From Pseudomonadota bacterium (GTDB lineage: Bacteria; Pseudomonadota; Gammaproteobacteria; Burkholderiales; Rhodocyclaceae), in the NCBI GenBank assembly GCA_009778425.1, contig WRJU01000253.1:1-54218 (forward strand): 54,218 nt of DNA, read 5' to 3'. Below are positions 17,584 through 26,136 of the stretch, piece after piece. Every line of letters starts with the position of its first letter. Position 1 is the first letter of the stretch. Position numbers and translations under genes: made by a program. The notes beneath the pieces were generated by a model. It did no database searches. It saw only the letters and a list, made by a program, of their open reading frames with translations, and was not told the DNA's origin.

Positions 17584-18260
17584 CGTCCGTTCTCCTCCCG
17601 CACGGTGGCAGGCAGCCCACCGGAGAGCCCCAGGTTCTTCCACCTGCCGCCGTCGTGGTTCAACGTGATCGTGCGCGATGAGACCTTGGCCGGGTCGACT
17701 CCTGCCTTCTTTGCCCAGGCACGTAAGCGAGCGTCGTCCGGTTTCGAGTCCACAAAATAGAGGTCAAACGTGCTGCCCGCGGCCTGAAGCTGCCCGACCT
17801 TCTTCTCGCACGGCGGGCAGTTGTCTTTGACGAACACGGCCAGCCTTCCCTCGTCGCCGATGCGCGGCAGCCCCGCAAAAATCCGTTGAAACGCTTCGTC
17901 ATAGGCTCGCTGAAACGCGAGCAGCTTTTCGACACGGTTCGCCTCGAACCTCGCTTGAAGATCCGCGTAGCGCCGACGCTCGGTATCGTCTCTGGCTTCG
18001 ATCCCCAGGGCGGTGAGCGGGTCAAGCCCTGGAGAGAGGATTCCCAATGGGCCGCGCATCAATTCCCGATAGCGCGTCCACTCCTCCATCTTCAAGCCCC
18101 AAAGGGTTGCATGGCGGAGTTCTTCGGCGGGGGTGCTACGCGCCTGTTCAGTACGGCTGGCTTCCTCCCGCCCCTGCGTAATGGGAAGTTCTGCGGTAGC
18201 CACGATTGCCATGCAGAGCAGGAAAAGGGTGGCTGTTGCCTTGCGTAAGAAGTTCATCAT
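17565..18260 (-). CDS. ICE thioredoxin-like protein, TIGR03759 family
   Basis: A 231-residue exported protein of the TIGR03759 (PFL_4693-like) family. After a signal peptide (about residues 1-23) comes a helical region with WTRYRELMRGP, then a thioredoxin-like domain with NCPPCEKK in the second half, which could be a redox-active CxxC site. It probably assists folding or assembly of periplasmic mating-channel parts. Four-base overlap with the upstream gene and 19-base overlap with the downstream gene. Confidence 0.85.
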   Translation of the reverse strand: MMNFLRKATATLFLLCMAIVATAELPITQGREEASRTEQARSTPAEELRHATLWGLKMEEWTRYRELMRGPLGILSPGLDPLTALGIEARDDTERRRYADLQARFEANRVEKLLAFQRAYDEAFQRIFAGLPRIGDEGRLAVFVKDNCPPCEKKVGQLQAAGSTFDLYFVDSKPDDARLRAWAKKAGVDPAKVSSRTITLNHDGGRWKNLGLSGGLPATVREENGRWVRLP

Positions 18261-18994
18261 GAACCTCCTGCTGCAACCGGCAGCCTCGGGATCGGAAGCC
18301 TCACAATGGCATCCTCGACCCGGAACACCGCATGTTCTTCCTCGATACCTTCAAGGAACCATTGACCGAACCGTGTTCCGACTCGCAGGAGCTGGATGTC
18401 GGCAACCGACTGGCTGCCTTGCCCCATCACGGTCAAGAATCGCTCGAAACCGCGCTGCTCGACACCAATCACCTGAAAGGGTGGTTTGATGGAGGGCAGA
18501 GGCCGCACGGCGGGCTGCGGTTGGGCAGGTTGTGGATTGGGTGTGATAACCGTCTGCCGTTCGTTGGAAAGCCTCGCCTCCAAAACGCTTACCTGATCCT
18601 TGAGCGCACTGAGTGAGCCTGCCGATTCAGTGATCTGCCCGGTGAGATTCTCTGAGACGCCAGCCATCTTTTCTTCGAGAGCCAGTCGAATGGAATCCAA
18701 GCCCGATTGCATCGACTCCCGCAGGCTGGCCGTTTCGGTTTGGAGCCTTGTTGCCATCTCCTCCACACGTTCGGTCAGCACGCTCATGCCAAGGGGCTCC
18801 GGGTTTTGCGCTGCATCTCCCCACGCCTGCCGGGCACGGCGGTAATCAATGACGCTACCTGCCACGATAACGGTGAGAAACAGCAGCCATACCGTGAGGG
18901 TTACGGTAAACCAGGGGCTCCTGCCTCTTCTCTTTGGTGGCGCACTGTCAGGGCGTTTGTTGGGGATATTCATCTGGGTCGGTGCCATATTCAT
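18257..18994 (-). CDS. ICE single-pass coiled-coil protein (PFL_4692-like)
   Basis: A 245-residue protein with a cytoplasmic N-terminus of about 28 residues, one transmembrane helix (about 29-48), a long periplasmic coiled coil (about 75-145, with repeated heptads such as VEEMATRLQTETASLRESM), a proline-rich hinge, and a small globular C-terminus. The layout resembles assembly proteins that span the periplasm. It is a standard member of this operon, with four-base overlaps on both sides. Its precise role is unknown. Confidence 0.72.
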   Translation of the reverse strand: MNMAPTQMNIPNKRPDSAPPKRRGRSPWFTVTLTVWLLFLTVIVAGSVIDYRRARQAWGDAAQNPEPLGMSVLTERVEEMATRLQTETASLRESMQSGLDSIRLALEEKMAGVSENLTGQITESAGSLSALKDQVSVLEARLSNERQTVITPNPQPAQPQPAVRPLPSIKPPFQVIGVEQRGFERFLTVMGQGSQSVADIQLLRVGTRFGQWFLEGIEEEHAVFRVEDAIVRLPIPRLPVAAGGS

Positions 18995-19464
18995 TCGGGA
19001 CTCCGTGTAAAACAGACCCGGCGCTCAACGCGGTCGACGGTGAGCGACCATGCGGGCCCGGCAAGCGTTTGCAGCGCGGTAGCGAGCGTCACCGGCCCGA
19101 GGTGTAGATGGGAAGCGGGCAGCGGCAAATGGACGAGTGGGGGTGGCGGCAAACAGAGCCGGTAGCCCGTGCGGGCAAGCACATGGGTGATGGCCGTCCC
19201 GATGGTGGCCTCGAACGCTGGCGGGATCGTGATGACAACGATCTGGTGCAACGGGTCGCGCTGCGCCTCCTCTGCGGTGAGTTCGACAAGCGTGTAGCGG
19301 CCAAGGCGCACCGCCTCGATCTGAGAAGGGGTTGGAACAGATACAGCCTCGGGAATGGGTGTGGGCACGTCAGGCGCTTCCCGCACTTCGGGAGTCGTGG
19401 ATGTGCAGGCCGCGAGCAGCGTACCCACAAGGAGCAGCGCAGTCGTGAATGGAAATAGGAACAT
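18991..19464 (-). CDS. pilL: PilL N-terminal-domain lipoprotein of the ICE
   Basis: A 157-residue lipoprotein: the first 20 residues end in the lipobox LLAAC. The rest matches the N-terminal PilL domain family of PFGI-1-class elements, with the IEAVRLGRYTLVEL motif and a secretin-N-like ending (LATALQTLAGPAW). In PFGI-1 the gene begins a type IV pilus cluster; no other pil genes are present here, so it probably serves the mating channel. It is the first gene of the conjugation operon, whose promoter should lie in 19465-19658. Confidence 0.82.
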   Translation of the reverse strand: MFLFPFTTALLLVGTLLAACTSTTPEVREAPDVPTPIPEAVSVPTPSQIEAVRLGRYTLVELTAEEAQRDPLHQIVVITIPPAFEATIGTAITHVLARTGYRLCLPPPPLVHLPLPASHLHLGPVTLATALQTLAGPAWSLTVDRVERRVCFTRSPE

Positions 19465-19658
19465 TGGCGCAAACCAGGCAGTCAGGAGCCCGTACCATGA
19501 ACCGGGCAGGACACGCCAGTCACGTCAAAACAGGAATCGCGGGAACCCCGGTTTTCGCGGGAATTCGGGGTGATCCGTATCGGGTTCCCGATGATTGACT
19601 GTATCGTTGGTTGTATGCTTCCATTCCAACAGTAGTGAGGTGCATGCCGGGGAGGCAC
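19465..19658. promoter_or_regulatory. Divergent control region between pilL and the dprA-like gene
   Basis: These 194 bases separate the leftward conjugation operon from the rightward DprA-like gene. They contain a perfect dyad ATCGGG-TT-CCCGAT (19578-19591) and a looser GC-rich dyad just to its left around 19546-19570. Because the conjugation operon and the cargo pair both start here, it is a likely site for regulation, but I cannot assign promoters with confidence. Confidence 0.45.
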
Positions 19659-20552
19659 ATGAACAGCGCAGCGGCGATTTTCGCGCAACCAATCGTTTCA
19701 CCAACGCTTGAGCTTGGGGCTTACGAGTCACTTTGGGCAGATAAGGGGAAGATCTCCTTCAAAAGCCTGGCCGACCTGTTCAGGGGTGACGACCTTCCAT
19801 CCCGCTTCGTCAGCGAGGAGGATGCACGCAGGCGCGCCGTCGAAGTTTTGGAGATATTCAGGCAGAAGCACGTCTCGGATGCTGGTTTCATTTTCCAAGG
19901 CATGTTCGACTATCCGCCAGGGCTGAAAGAAGCGCGTTATCCGGTACAAATGCTCTATTACAGGGGGGATTTCAATCTCTTGTATCTCCCCGTCCGGGTT
20001 GCAGTCGTAGGAAGCCGTAATCCGAGCGAGGAAGGTATGCGCCGCGCCCGGAAGTTAGCGAAGTGCCTGGTCGAAGATAATGCAGTCGTCGTATCCGGCT
20101 TGGCGCATGGCATTGACACAGCAGCGCATACCGCAGCGATTGAGGCCAAAGGCAAAACCATCGGCGTTATTGGTACGCCGATAAGCGAAGTCTATCCAAG
20201 GGAAAACAGGGAACTGCAAGAGACTATTGCGCGCGAGCATTTGCTCGTCAGCCAGGTGCCGGTGATCCGATATTTGAATCAGAATTTTGCGGTCAACCGA
20301 TTTTTCTTTCCAGAGCGAAACATCACCATGTCAGCCCTGACGCAGGCGACGGTGATTGTCGAAGCGGGGGAAACATCGGGAAGCCTGATACAGGCGCGGG
20401 CTGCGCTCCAACAGCGCAGGAAATTGTTTATCCTTGATAGTTGCTTCGGAAAGGGCCTGAAGTGGCCTGAGCGTTTTCTAGGGGAAGGCGCGATTCGTGT
20501 TTCAGAATATGAAGACATCAGGAAACACTTGAGTGACTCCTTTCAAAATTGA
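19659..20552 (+). CDS. DprA/Smf-like SLOG-domain protein
   Basis: A 297-residue protein with a DprA-type Rossmann (SLOG) domain: VVGSRNPSEEG (GSR at 118-120), SGLAHGID (146-153), Arg220-Asn221 and EAGETSGS (235-242). About 100 N-terminal residues differ from housekeeping DprA, and the C-terminal winged helix is missing. Two starts are possible, 19644 and 19659; the second has GGGGAGG just upstream. Its last 20 bases overlap the start of a phosphoribosyltransferase-like gene, so the two are one unit. Such pairs are known in mobile elements and have been suggested to act in defence or nucleotide signalling. A role in transformation is unlikely. Confidence 0.85.
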   Translation: MNSAAAIFAQPIVSPTLELGAYESLWADKGKISFKSLADLFRGDDLPSRFVSEEDARRRAVEVLEIFRQKHVSDAGFIFQGMFDYPPGLKEARYPVQMLYYRGDFNLLYLPVRVAVVGSRNPSEEGMRRARKLAKCLVEDNAVVVSGLAHGIDTAAHTAAIEAKGKTIGVIGTPISEVYPRENRELQETIAREHLLVSQVPVIRYLNQNFAVNRFFFPERNITMSALTQATVIVEAGETSGSLIQARAALQQRRKLFILDSCFGKGLKWPERFLGEGAIRVSEYEDIRKHLSDSFQN

Positions 20553-21186
20553 TGAAAACATTCGGTCAGATCATTATTATCTCGATGAGGATGACGATTG
20601 TTTTTTCTTTGGCGAGTATTTTCCTCGTGGCGGATTTAATGCCAGCCCTACCAATCAACTGATTGATAATATAAAAAAGGAGGTATGTAGACGAGGGAAG
20701 CCTGAGTATTGGTATAAAGAGAGAGATATTAAAAAAGTAGCAAATATGCTCAAAAGTGTACTTAATCCTAAAGCAAGATCGATCATAACGATTGTTCCTA
20801 TTCCACCCTCAAAAGCTAAAGACCACCCAGAATACGACGATAGGTTAATTCTTTGTTTAGAAAAAATAATTGAAGATGGATGGGATGTGCGCGAGTTAAT
20901 TGCCGTAAAAACTTCGATGCGAGCACATCATGAGTATCGGCCAGGTGAAAAACGCCCAACGCCTGACGAATTGTATGAGCAACTGATGATTGATGAAACC
21001 TGTCTTTCTCAAAAGACCGTGCACCATCGTATTATACTCTTCGACGACGTGCTGACGAACGGAGCGCATTTCAAAGCCTGTAAGAGACTTATATTGAAAA
21101 AGTTTCCAGATAGGACAGTAGAAGGGTTGTTCATTGCGCGTAGAAAGCCAAAAGACCCATTCGACCTTATTGAAGAGATACCTTAA
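20533..21186 (+). CDS. Phosphoribosyltransferase-like protein paired with DprA
   Basis: A 217-residue protein starting with GTG inside the end of the dprA-like gene. The motif ILFDDVLTNG (171-177 for the core DDVLTNG) is the PRPP-binding loop of type I phosphoribosyltransferases, and IITIVPIPPSK earlier is ComF-like. ComF-type zinc cysteines are not present at the N-terminus. The gene is AT-rich (about 39% GC) compared with its neighbours. It probably acts with the DprA-like protein. The substrate is unknown. Confidence 0.75.
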   Translation: MTPFKIDENIRSDHYYLDEDDDCFFFGEYFPRGGFNASPTNQLIDNIKKEVCRRGKPEYWYKERDIKKVANMLKSVLNPKARSIITIVPIPPSKAKDHPEYDDRLILCLEKIIEDGWDVRELIAVKTSMRAHHEYRPGEKRPTPDELYEQLMIDETCLSQKTVHHRIILFDDVLTNGAHFKACKRLILKKFPDRTVEGLFIARRKPKDPFDLIEEIP

Positions 21187-21268
21187 ACACGAAGATAGAT
21201 GCTGGTAAATCCATCTTTTTTCGAGATGGCATTCATCATGGATGCGGAACCGAAGTTTCGATAACCAG

Positions 21269-21292
21269 AAAAAACGGCCCCAAAGGGGCCGC
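21269..21292 (-). terminator. Rho-independent terminator after the SNF2-type helicase gene
   Basis: On the minus strand a perfect seven-base-pair stem (CGGCCCC / GGGGCCG, loop of three) is followed directly by six U. It lies 18 bases after the stop codon of the helicase gene and separates it from the convergent phosphoribosyltransferase gene. Confidence 0.88.
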
Positions 21293-21309
21293 TGTAAAAG
21301 AAGAAGGGA

Positions 21310-23685
21310 TCACGCTGCCACAAGCTGTTTGGCAAGCTCCATCTCTACTGAATCCCCGTCCTGATTCAGGATGTCCAGCCCACATTCGGGCATTTCCCCT
21401 GACGTACTCATCGAGACGGCGATTTTTTTTGCCATCAACTCCAGGCACCCAATCTGCGCAGTAGCCGCAAAGCCCAGGAAATACACCTCCACAGGCTTTG
21501 TCTGACCGATCCGCCAGGAACGGCGTGCGGCTTGCTGTAACGTATATACGTTATAGCCTGACTGCATGAACACGATGGTCGGAAAGTCCAGCAGATCGAG
21601 GCCCGTTTTGACGAGTTCCGGGTTCGAGATGACTACATCGCATCCCCGGTCGACCTGTTCGGCAATCCAGTTCTCGCGCTCCTCGGGCGCTACGCTTGCC
21701 CGAAGTACCGCGACCTTGAGCCCTTTCTGCTGGAGGAGCGCCTTGAGGCGGCTGGTCGTGTCGCGCTTGCCCGAATAGATTGAGTAAACGAGGCACTTCC
21801 TGCCCCGCAGCTTTTGCGCAGTAGCGATCTGGATCAGATCTCTCTCCTTCGGGCTCGCCTCCATGTCGCCAAAAACAGGCTCGCAGTACGCCAACTCGTG
21901 CTTGGTGCGTGGATGGATCACCCTTTCTGCACGGAAACAGCAATCCGGCCAGGCCAGCAACACGTTCAGGACGACCCCGAGCAGCGTCGTGTCGTGCATG
22001 GCGAGTGATCGCCGCAGAATGTCATTCAAGACATTGGACAGTTCCCGGTAGCACGTACCCTGTTGCTCGGTCATCTCGACTTCACGGAACATCTCGGTGT
22101 AGGTCGGCAGCACGTCTGAGCCGATGTCCCGTAACTTCAGGAACACCGTATAAGGCAACACGCAGCGCAGAACGCCTTGCGGGCCAAAACCCGGAGCCTT
22201 GACGGTTCGCACGGTCTCCCGTTTGCCGCGTGCGGTCTTGAACGAACCTCCTTCCCGTTCTGTGTAGATGTCCTTGAGAACGCCGTGGTCTCTCATGAAC
22301 TGCATGGCCGCGCTGTTGAGCGATCCGCGCCGGTTCGGGCGATACCCCTCTTCAATCATCCTGCCGGACAAGACCCGGAAAAGAAGGAAGAAAATGTCTG
22401 AAGCATATCCACCCATCAGTGTGCCGGTCAAAAGCAGCGCCTTCTTTGCCTTGGCCGCCAGTACGCCCATCGCTTGGCCCTGCGCCGAATTGCCGTTTTT
22501 ATACTCATGACATTCGTCCGCGACCAAAAGGTCGAAATAGCCTTGCGGGAGAAAACGTTTGACATATTCGGAAGGCTGGTAGCCCCCTTCACCAAACCCG
22601 AACTCCAGCGTCGACAAGGCGCGTTCCATCCGCACTGCCTGACGGTCGGAAAAAACGAGGTTTCCTTCACCGTCCATCAGGTTGATGAAGCTATGGAGGT
22701 TGTCGCCAAGCATGTCCGCCAGAAAACCTGCACCGAAAGTACCGATGAGCTTTTCCGCCGTCCTGGCACCGATGGTCGGAATGCGCTTTAACGCCTTCTG
22801 AATCGCGTCGGTCTGGCTGGAAACCGTGAGCAGCCTTGGCCTTTGAAGAGTCCAGAGCGGGCTCTTGCAGTGGGCGCACTTCATGCGGCTCTCGAACTCT
22901 TCCAGCCTGGCAGCCAGGACGGATTCGCCATTAAGGTCTTTGACGGCCTCGCCGCAATCCGGGCAACAGGCAATCTCTACCCCGTGGCGGTTTTTACGGC
23001 GATGAAAGGCATGCCGCCAATGAAAGCCCATCCGTATACGCACGCGGCCCATGACGTAGAACTCCTGGCCTTGCGCGGGCACGCCCAATGAGCGTTTCAG
23101 TTGGATCAGCTTCATTAGCGTGTCGGGGCCGTTCAACACCCAGACCTTCGCGCCTTCGACCGTCTCCAGAATTTCACGCCGCCACTTGTAGACCAGGTGA
23201 GGCGGGGAGAGGACGAGGGTGCGCCGGAAGCCTTCCTTGTTCATCACCGCCGCTGTGGCGATTCCGCACAAGGTTTTGCCGACGCCCATTTCTCCGACGA
23301 GGATCGCGGCCCGCTCGTTTTGATCGAGCAGCAGGCTCGTGAGCGCATGCACCGCATCGGCCTGGGCTGAAAACGGTTTGCGCTTCAAAGCCTCAAGTAC
23401 AGCGACCCGGTGAGGCTTCGGGATGCCGTCATAGACGGGCGGGTTCGACGCCTGCGCCGAAGCGAGCAGCCCCGAACCAAACTCCTCGATGAAGTCGGAC
23501 AAGGCGATGGCTCTTGGATCGGGTTCTACCGAATCGTCTTCAAGATCGCCTTGCTGCCCTATGTCATCTTCCGGCGGCGCTAGAACGCCAAAACCGCAAA
23601 TAGGCACAATGCCGTCCTCTTCAGGCTCAAGCTGGATGAGTTCGCGGTAGAGATCGTCGGTGTCATCAATTGTTGTATCTTGCAT
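21310..23685 (-). CDS. ICE SNF2-type DEAD/DEAH helicase with zinc ribbon
   Basis: A 791-residue superfamily 2 helicase of the type found in ICEclc/PFGI-1-class backbones. Motif I is GEMGVGKT (131-138), motif II is ADECHE, motif III is LTGT, and motif VI is QAARRSWRIGQ. Between motifs I and II there is a zinc-ribbon candidate (CCPDC and later CAHC) and a helix-hairpin-helix-like RIPTIGARTAEKL. It is the last gene of the leftward accessory operon and ends at a terminator. Its role is unknown but is probably in element replication or processing. The first 60 residues are acidic and poorly conserved in appearance. Confidence 0.85.
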   Translation of the reverse strand: MQDTTIDDTDDLYRELIQLEPEEDGIVPICGFGVLAPPEDDIGQQGDLEDDSVEPDPRAIALSDFIEEFGSGLLASAQASNPPVYDGIPKPHRVAVLEALKRKPFSAQADAVHALTSLLLDQNERAAILVGEMGVGKTLCGIATAAVMNKEGFRRTLVLSPPHLVYKWRREILETVEGAKVWVLNGPDTLMKLIQLKRSLGVPAQGQEFYVMGRVRIRMGFHWRHAFHRRKNRHGVEIACCPDCGEAVKDLNGESVLAARLEEFESRMKCAHCKSPLWTLQRPRLLTVSSQTDAIQKALKRIPTIGARTAEKLIGTFGAGFLADMLGDNLHSFINLMDGEGNLVFSDRQAVRMERALSTLEFGFGEGGYQPSEYVKRFLPQGYFDLLVADECHEYKNGNSAQGQAMGVLAAKAKKALLLTGTLMGGYASDIFFLLFRVLSGRMIEEGYRPNRRGSLNSAAMQFMRDHGVLKDIYTEREGGSFKTARGKRETVRTVKAPGFGPQGVLRCVLPYTVFLKLRDIGSDVLPTYTEMFREVEMTEQQGTCYRELSNVLNDILRRSLAMHDTTLLGVVLNVLLAWPDCCFRAERVIHPRTKHELAYCEPVFGDMEASPKERDLIQIATAQKLRGRKCLVYSIYSGKRDTTSRLKALLQQKGLKVAVLRASVAPEERENWIAEQVDRGCDVVISNPELVKTGLDLLDFPTIVFMQSGYNVYTLQQAARRSWRIGQTKPVEVYFLGFAATAQIGCLELMAKKIAVSMSTSGEMPECGLDILNQDGDSVEMELAKQLVAA

Positions 23686-23696
23686 GGCAATGCTCC

Positions 23697-23743
23697 AAAA
23701 AAACGGGGCATGTCATGCCCACGACGGGGCGCTGAGATGCCCC
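23697..23743 (-). promoter_or_regulatory. Hairpin-plus-U-tract leader of the helicase gene
   Basis: On the minus strand, GGGCATG-A-CATGCCC (23706-23720) is followed by a G and then seven U (23697-23703), then GGAG and the helicase start. The upstream ATGCCCC copy (23737-23743) can pair with GGGGCAT (23705-23711) instead, so the terminator stem has an exclusive alternative. This is one of the leader series described in the findings. Confidence 0.6.
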
Positions 23744-23793
23744 AATGGTGGGAAAAGTGTTACGCGCGCCGGTGGCGCTGGTGATGAAATGGA

Positions 23794-24117
23794 TCAGTAT
23801 TCGCTTGGCAAAAGGATCGTAGTCACGCTGCGATCCCATTCGGTGATGACCCAGATTCTGGTGCCGCAAGGCAGGGTGTAGGCCGAAAACAGCCGACTCC
23901 TCTTTTGCGGGTCTTTCTGAACGCTGCGGTTGTTGAGGTTCCAATCGGCGGGGTCTAACTCCCCCCAATCCCCACATTGGTGACGCGCGAGGTATTGAGG
24001 TGGTTTTATTCCCCCCTGATTGAAGATTTCCACAACCCCTGGGGTCATGGCGAGTTTCCCCAGATTAAAAAGGGGTTGGTCGAACGCAGGGCGCTTTTCG
24101 GATACTTTTTGCAGCAT
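23794..24117 (-). CDS. Small conserved ICE/plasmid protein of unknown function
   Basis: A 107-residue soluble protein. The pattern TPG...EIFNQGG..PPQYLARHQCGDWGEL followed by SRLFSAYTL and ITEWDRSVTTILLP is widespread in plasmids and ICEs, always as a small uncharacterised protein. The ATG at 24117 was chosen because GAGGAGG lies eight bases upstream; the open frame continues further with no signal. It sits between the DUF6094 methyltransferase and the helicase in the leftward operon. Confidence 0.75.
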   Translation of the reverse strand: MLQKVSEKRPAFDQPLFNLGKLAMTPGVVEIFNQGGIKPPQYLARHQCGDWGELDPADWNLNNRSVQKDPQKRSRLFSAYTLPCGTRIWVITEWDRSVTTILLPSEY

Positions 24118-24135
24118 GGTGAAGCCTCCTCGAAG

Positions 24136-24175
24136 AAAAAAGAGGGGGCTTCGCCCCATCGGGGTCGTTGCCCCC
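24136..24175 (-). promoter_or_regulatory. Hairpin-plus-U-tract leader of the small conserved gene
   Basis: On the minus strand GGGGC-GAA-GCCCC (24145-24157) is followed by CUC and six U (24136-24141), then GAGGAGG and the ATG at 24117. An upstream GGGGGC (from 24175 leftwards) can pair with the same GCCCC, and CCCC/GGGG at 24154-24164 can pair internally, so the terminator-like stem competes with others. Confidence 0.6.
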
Positions 24176-24204
24176 GTGGGTGGTGGAAAAAACTAACGTT
24201 CTCT

Positions 24205-25311
24205 TTACGAAATCGTCATCAGTTCGCCGAAGGTCTTGGAGTCCGGCGTAAAGTCCCAGGCCCGGATCGCGGGCTTGAAGCAATCGAGCGCAACCGTCCG
24301 CTCGACGAGCGTGCCGTCTTCGTGCAGTTCAGCCTCTTTCTTTACCTTCTTGGCTTTGAACGTGTCGCCTCGAATGACAAAGATGCGTTTGGCCGATTTC
24401 ACGATTCCAGTGATCGCCCCGGCTGCCAGCGCAAGCGCCAGATGCCAGGGCGACAGCGCCCTTGCGGGCCGCCGTTGGGCTTTTTGCCAATTCCCGAACA
24501 CTGCGCCAAGCGTCGGCCAGAGCCCTTGCAGCCGCTCGACTTCCCTCGCGAACTGCTCCGGCTCCATGCTGACCCGATAAAAATGCTCGGGCTCGCTTCT
24601 TGAGCGGGGAACGACAACCGGCTCGAACGTCCAGACTTCAGGTAATTCAGTGGCTTCACAATCTCCTTTGCCGATCCGCACGAGCATTTCACGCGCGTTT
24701 CGGCTGGCAGTTGTTTCCTGGTCGCGCTGACGAACCCTGCGGCCAAAGATCACCACTTGCCTGAATTGCCGATCCACGGCCTTGAACACCCGAACGTCGG
24801 CAAAATGGTTCGTTATCCATCCAACGAATTCATCATCAAGCGTTGTGGTCGGAACGATAGCAACAATAATGCCGTCGTACTGCAAGAGCGGCATGGCGCG
24901 CTGGTAGAACAACTTTTCGAGTCGGCCACGGCCTTTGCCCTGGTAGCCCAGGTTGCCATTGGCGTCCCGCTGCAAGTCACCATACGGGGGATTGAACCAG
25001 AGAAGCCCAAAGGCTTGGCGCGAGATGATCGTGTCCATCACATCGGCATGCAGGCACTTGTCGGCCAGCTTGCGGGCATGTGCCGCGCGCTCGGCATCGA
25101 ACTCGACCGCGTGTGCACAGACGTGCTCGCGGCCCAGGGCGTGCGCCACTTCTGCGAGCGCCACCCCTTCCCCTGCACAGGGGTCGAGGATGGAGACCAG
25201 GGTGTCGACCGGGGCGAAGGCCGTGAGGACTCTTTCGAGCGTGCCCTCATCGGTGGGGTAATAACCCGCCTTGGCAAAGTTACGCGCGATGCGCGGAAAC
25301 ATCAGAGCCAT
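24205..25311 (-). CDS. DUF6094-type SAM-dependent DNA methyltransferase
   Basis: A 368-residue protein with a class I methyltransferase fold: DPCAGEG (43-49) binds SAM and NPPY (107-110) is the catalytic motif of N6-adenine or N4-cytosine enzymes. It matches the DUF6094 family of ICE-borne methyltransferases. The final about 90 residues (from AITGIVKSAKR) are unrelated to the fold and may bind DNA or a partner. AAGGAG lies eight bases before the ATG. It may mark element DNA against host restriction; this is inferred. Confidence 0.82.
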   Translation of the reverse strand: MALMFPRIARNFAKAGYYPTDEGTLERVLTAFAPVDTLVSILDPCAGEGVALAEVAHALGREHVCAHAVEFDAERAAHARKLADKCLHADVMDTIISRQAFGLLWFNPPYGDLQRDANGNLGYQGKGRGRLEKLFYQRAMPLLQYDGIIVAIVPTTTLDDEFVGWITNHFADVRVFKAVDRQFRQVVIFGRRVRQRDQETTASRNAREMLVRIGKGDCEATELPEVWTFEPVVVPRSRSEPEHFYRVSMEPEQFAREVERLQGLWPTLGAVFGNWQKAQRRPARALSPWHLALALAAGAITGIVKSAKRIFVIRGDTFKAKKVKKEAELHEDGTLVERTVALDCFKPAIRAWDFTPDSKTFGELMTIS

Positions 25312-25327
25312 ATCAATTACTCCTTGG

Positions 25328-25382
25328 AAAAAAGTGAGTTTTATCCCCGGCGCATGGCAAGGCGGTGGGCCTTGTCGTGCGC
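25328..25382 (-). promoter_or_regulatory. Hairpin leader of the DUF6094 methyltransferase gene
   Basis: On the minus strand a long interrupted stem GCGCA...CAAGGC / GCCUUG...UGCGC (25350-25382) is followed 16 bases later by six U (25328-25333), then AAGGAG and the start codon. It belongs to the leader series. Confidence 0.55.
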
Positions 25383-25416
25383 AGGATGGAAAAACCAGTG
25401 GGTAAAATCAGCCAGA

Positions 25417-26052
25417 TCAGGCAGCCAGTGGCAAGGCAGTGGGAAATTCCACGGCCTCTGGCACAAGGCTCAGCGTGCCCTCGCGGATCAATTCCTGCAT
25501 CCGGCCCTGAAGCTGATTCAACTCGATGGCGAGCTTGTAGCCTTGAACCGGCCCGAAGGCCAGTTTCAGCTTCTTGAGCATCCCCTCGGTCTTGAGTGTG
25601 TCGAGTACAACCTCCTGCCAGTGCGGCAGCAGCGGCAAACCGCAGCAGCTTTGCACGAGCGGCCAGAGCCGGTCATCCTGGTTCTTGATGTCTATCGGGA
25701 GAACCGCGAAAGCGCGGGCATTTGCCTTGTCCGGTTCGATGGCGAGATTGTTGTACAGCCACAAGTTCGTCATCGAACCGAAGAGCGTTCTGCGAAAAGA
25801 GCGGGCAGACTGCTTGGACAGGTTTTCCACGTCCGGGACTTCCACAGGGATACCGTGATTTCCGGCGACGAGGTGAAACTGTCTCATCCCGCCCTCCTTG
25901 TGACCGAGGGTGAGTTTTGCCAGCAACTGCTGGATGGTGGTGTCCCGGCCCCAGAGGGAGACGAAAACAAGATCGAAATCGTCATCCAGCAGGCAGGCAT
26001 CGGCCTTCAGGTCGGAAAACTCGTCGATTGCGTACAGCGTGGGGGTGGCCAT
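25417..26052 (-). CDS. Hypothetical ICE protein
   Basis: A 211-residue soluble protein that I do not recognise by function; a gene of this size sits at this position in related elements. It begins MATPTLYAIDEF and contains LFGSMTNLWLYNN and a Lys/Leu-rich C-terminal third. The ATG at 26052 has AAAGGAG seven bases upstream and was preferred over an earlier in-frame ATG. No catalytic motif was seen. Confidence 0.7.
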   Translation of the reverse strand: MATPTLYAIDEFSDLKADACLLDDDFDLVFVSLWGRDTTIQQLLAKLTLGHKEGGMRQFHLVAGNHGIPVEVPDVENLSKQSARSFRRTLFGSMTNLWLYNNLAIEPDKANARAFAVLPIDIKNQDDRLWPLVQSCCGLPLLPHWQEVVLDTLKTEGMLKKLKLAFGPVQGYKLAIELNQLQGRMQELIREGTLSLVPEAVEFPTALPLAA

Positions 26053-26065
26053 GTTGGCTCCTTTC

Positions 26066-26134
26066 AAAAAATGAAGGGCCAAGAACCACCCCAGGGGACG
26101 GATCAATGGCCCCAGGGGGAAGAAAGAACTTGGC
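26066..26134 (-). promoter_or_regulatory. Leader of the 211-residue ICE gene
   Basis: On the minus strand, outer arms GCCAAG (26129-26134) and CUUGGC (26078-26083) enclose two CCCCUGGGG palindromes; six U (26066-26071) and AAAGGAG follow. It resembles the other leaders, but the long stem is less convincing. Confidence 0.4.
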
Positions 26135-26136
26135 GT

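Noticed and set aside
20040..20560. Housekeeping dprA of the chromosome
   Set aside because: It lies inside the element, lacks the C-terminal domain, and is coupled to a phosphoribosyltransferase-like gene.
21187..21268. Second terminator for the phosphoribosyltransferase gene
   Set aside because: AGATG/CATCT followed by six U is only a five-base-pair stem, too weak to call.
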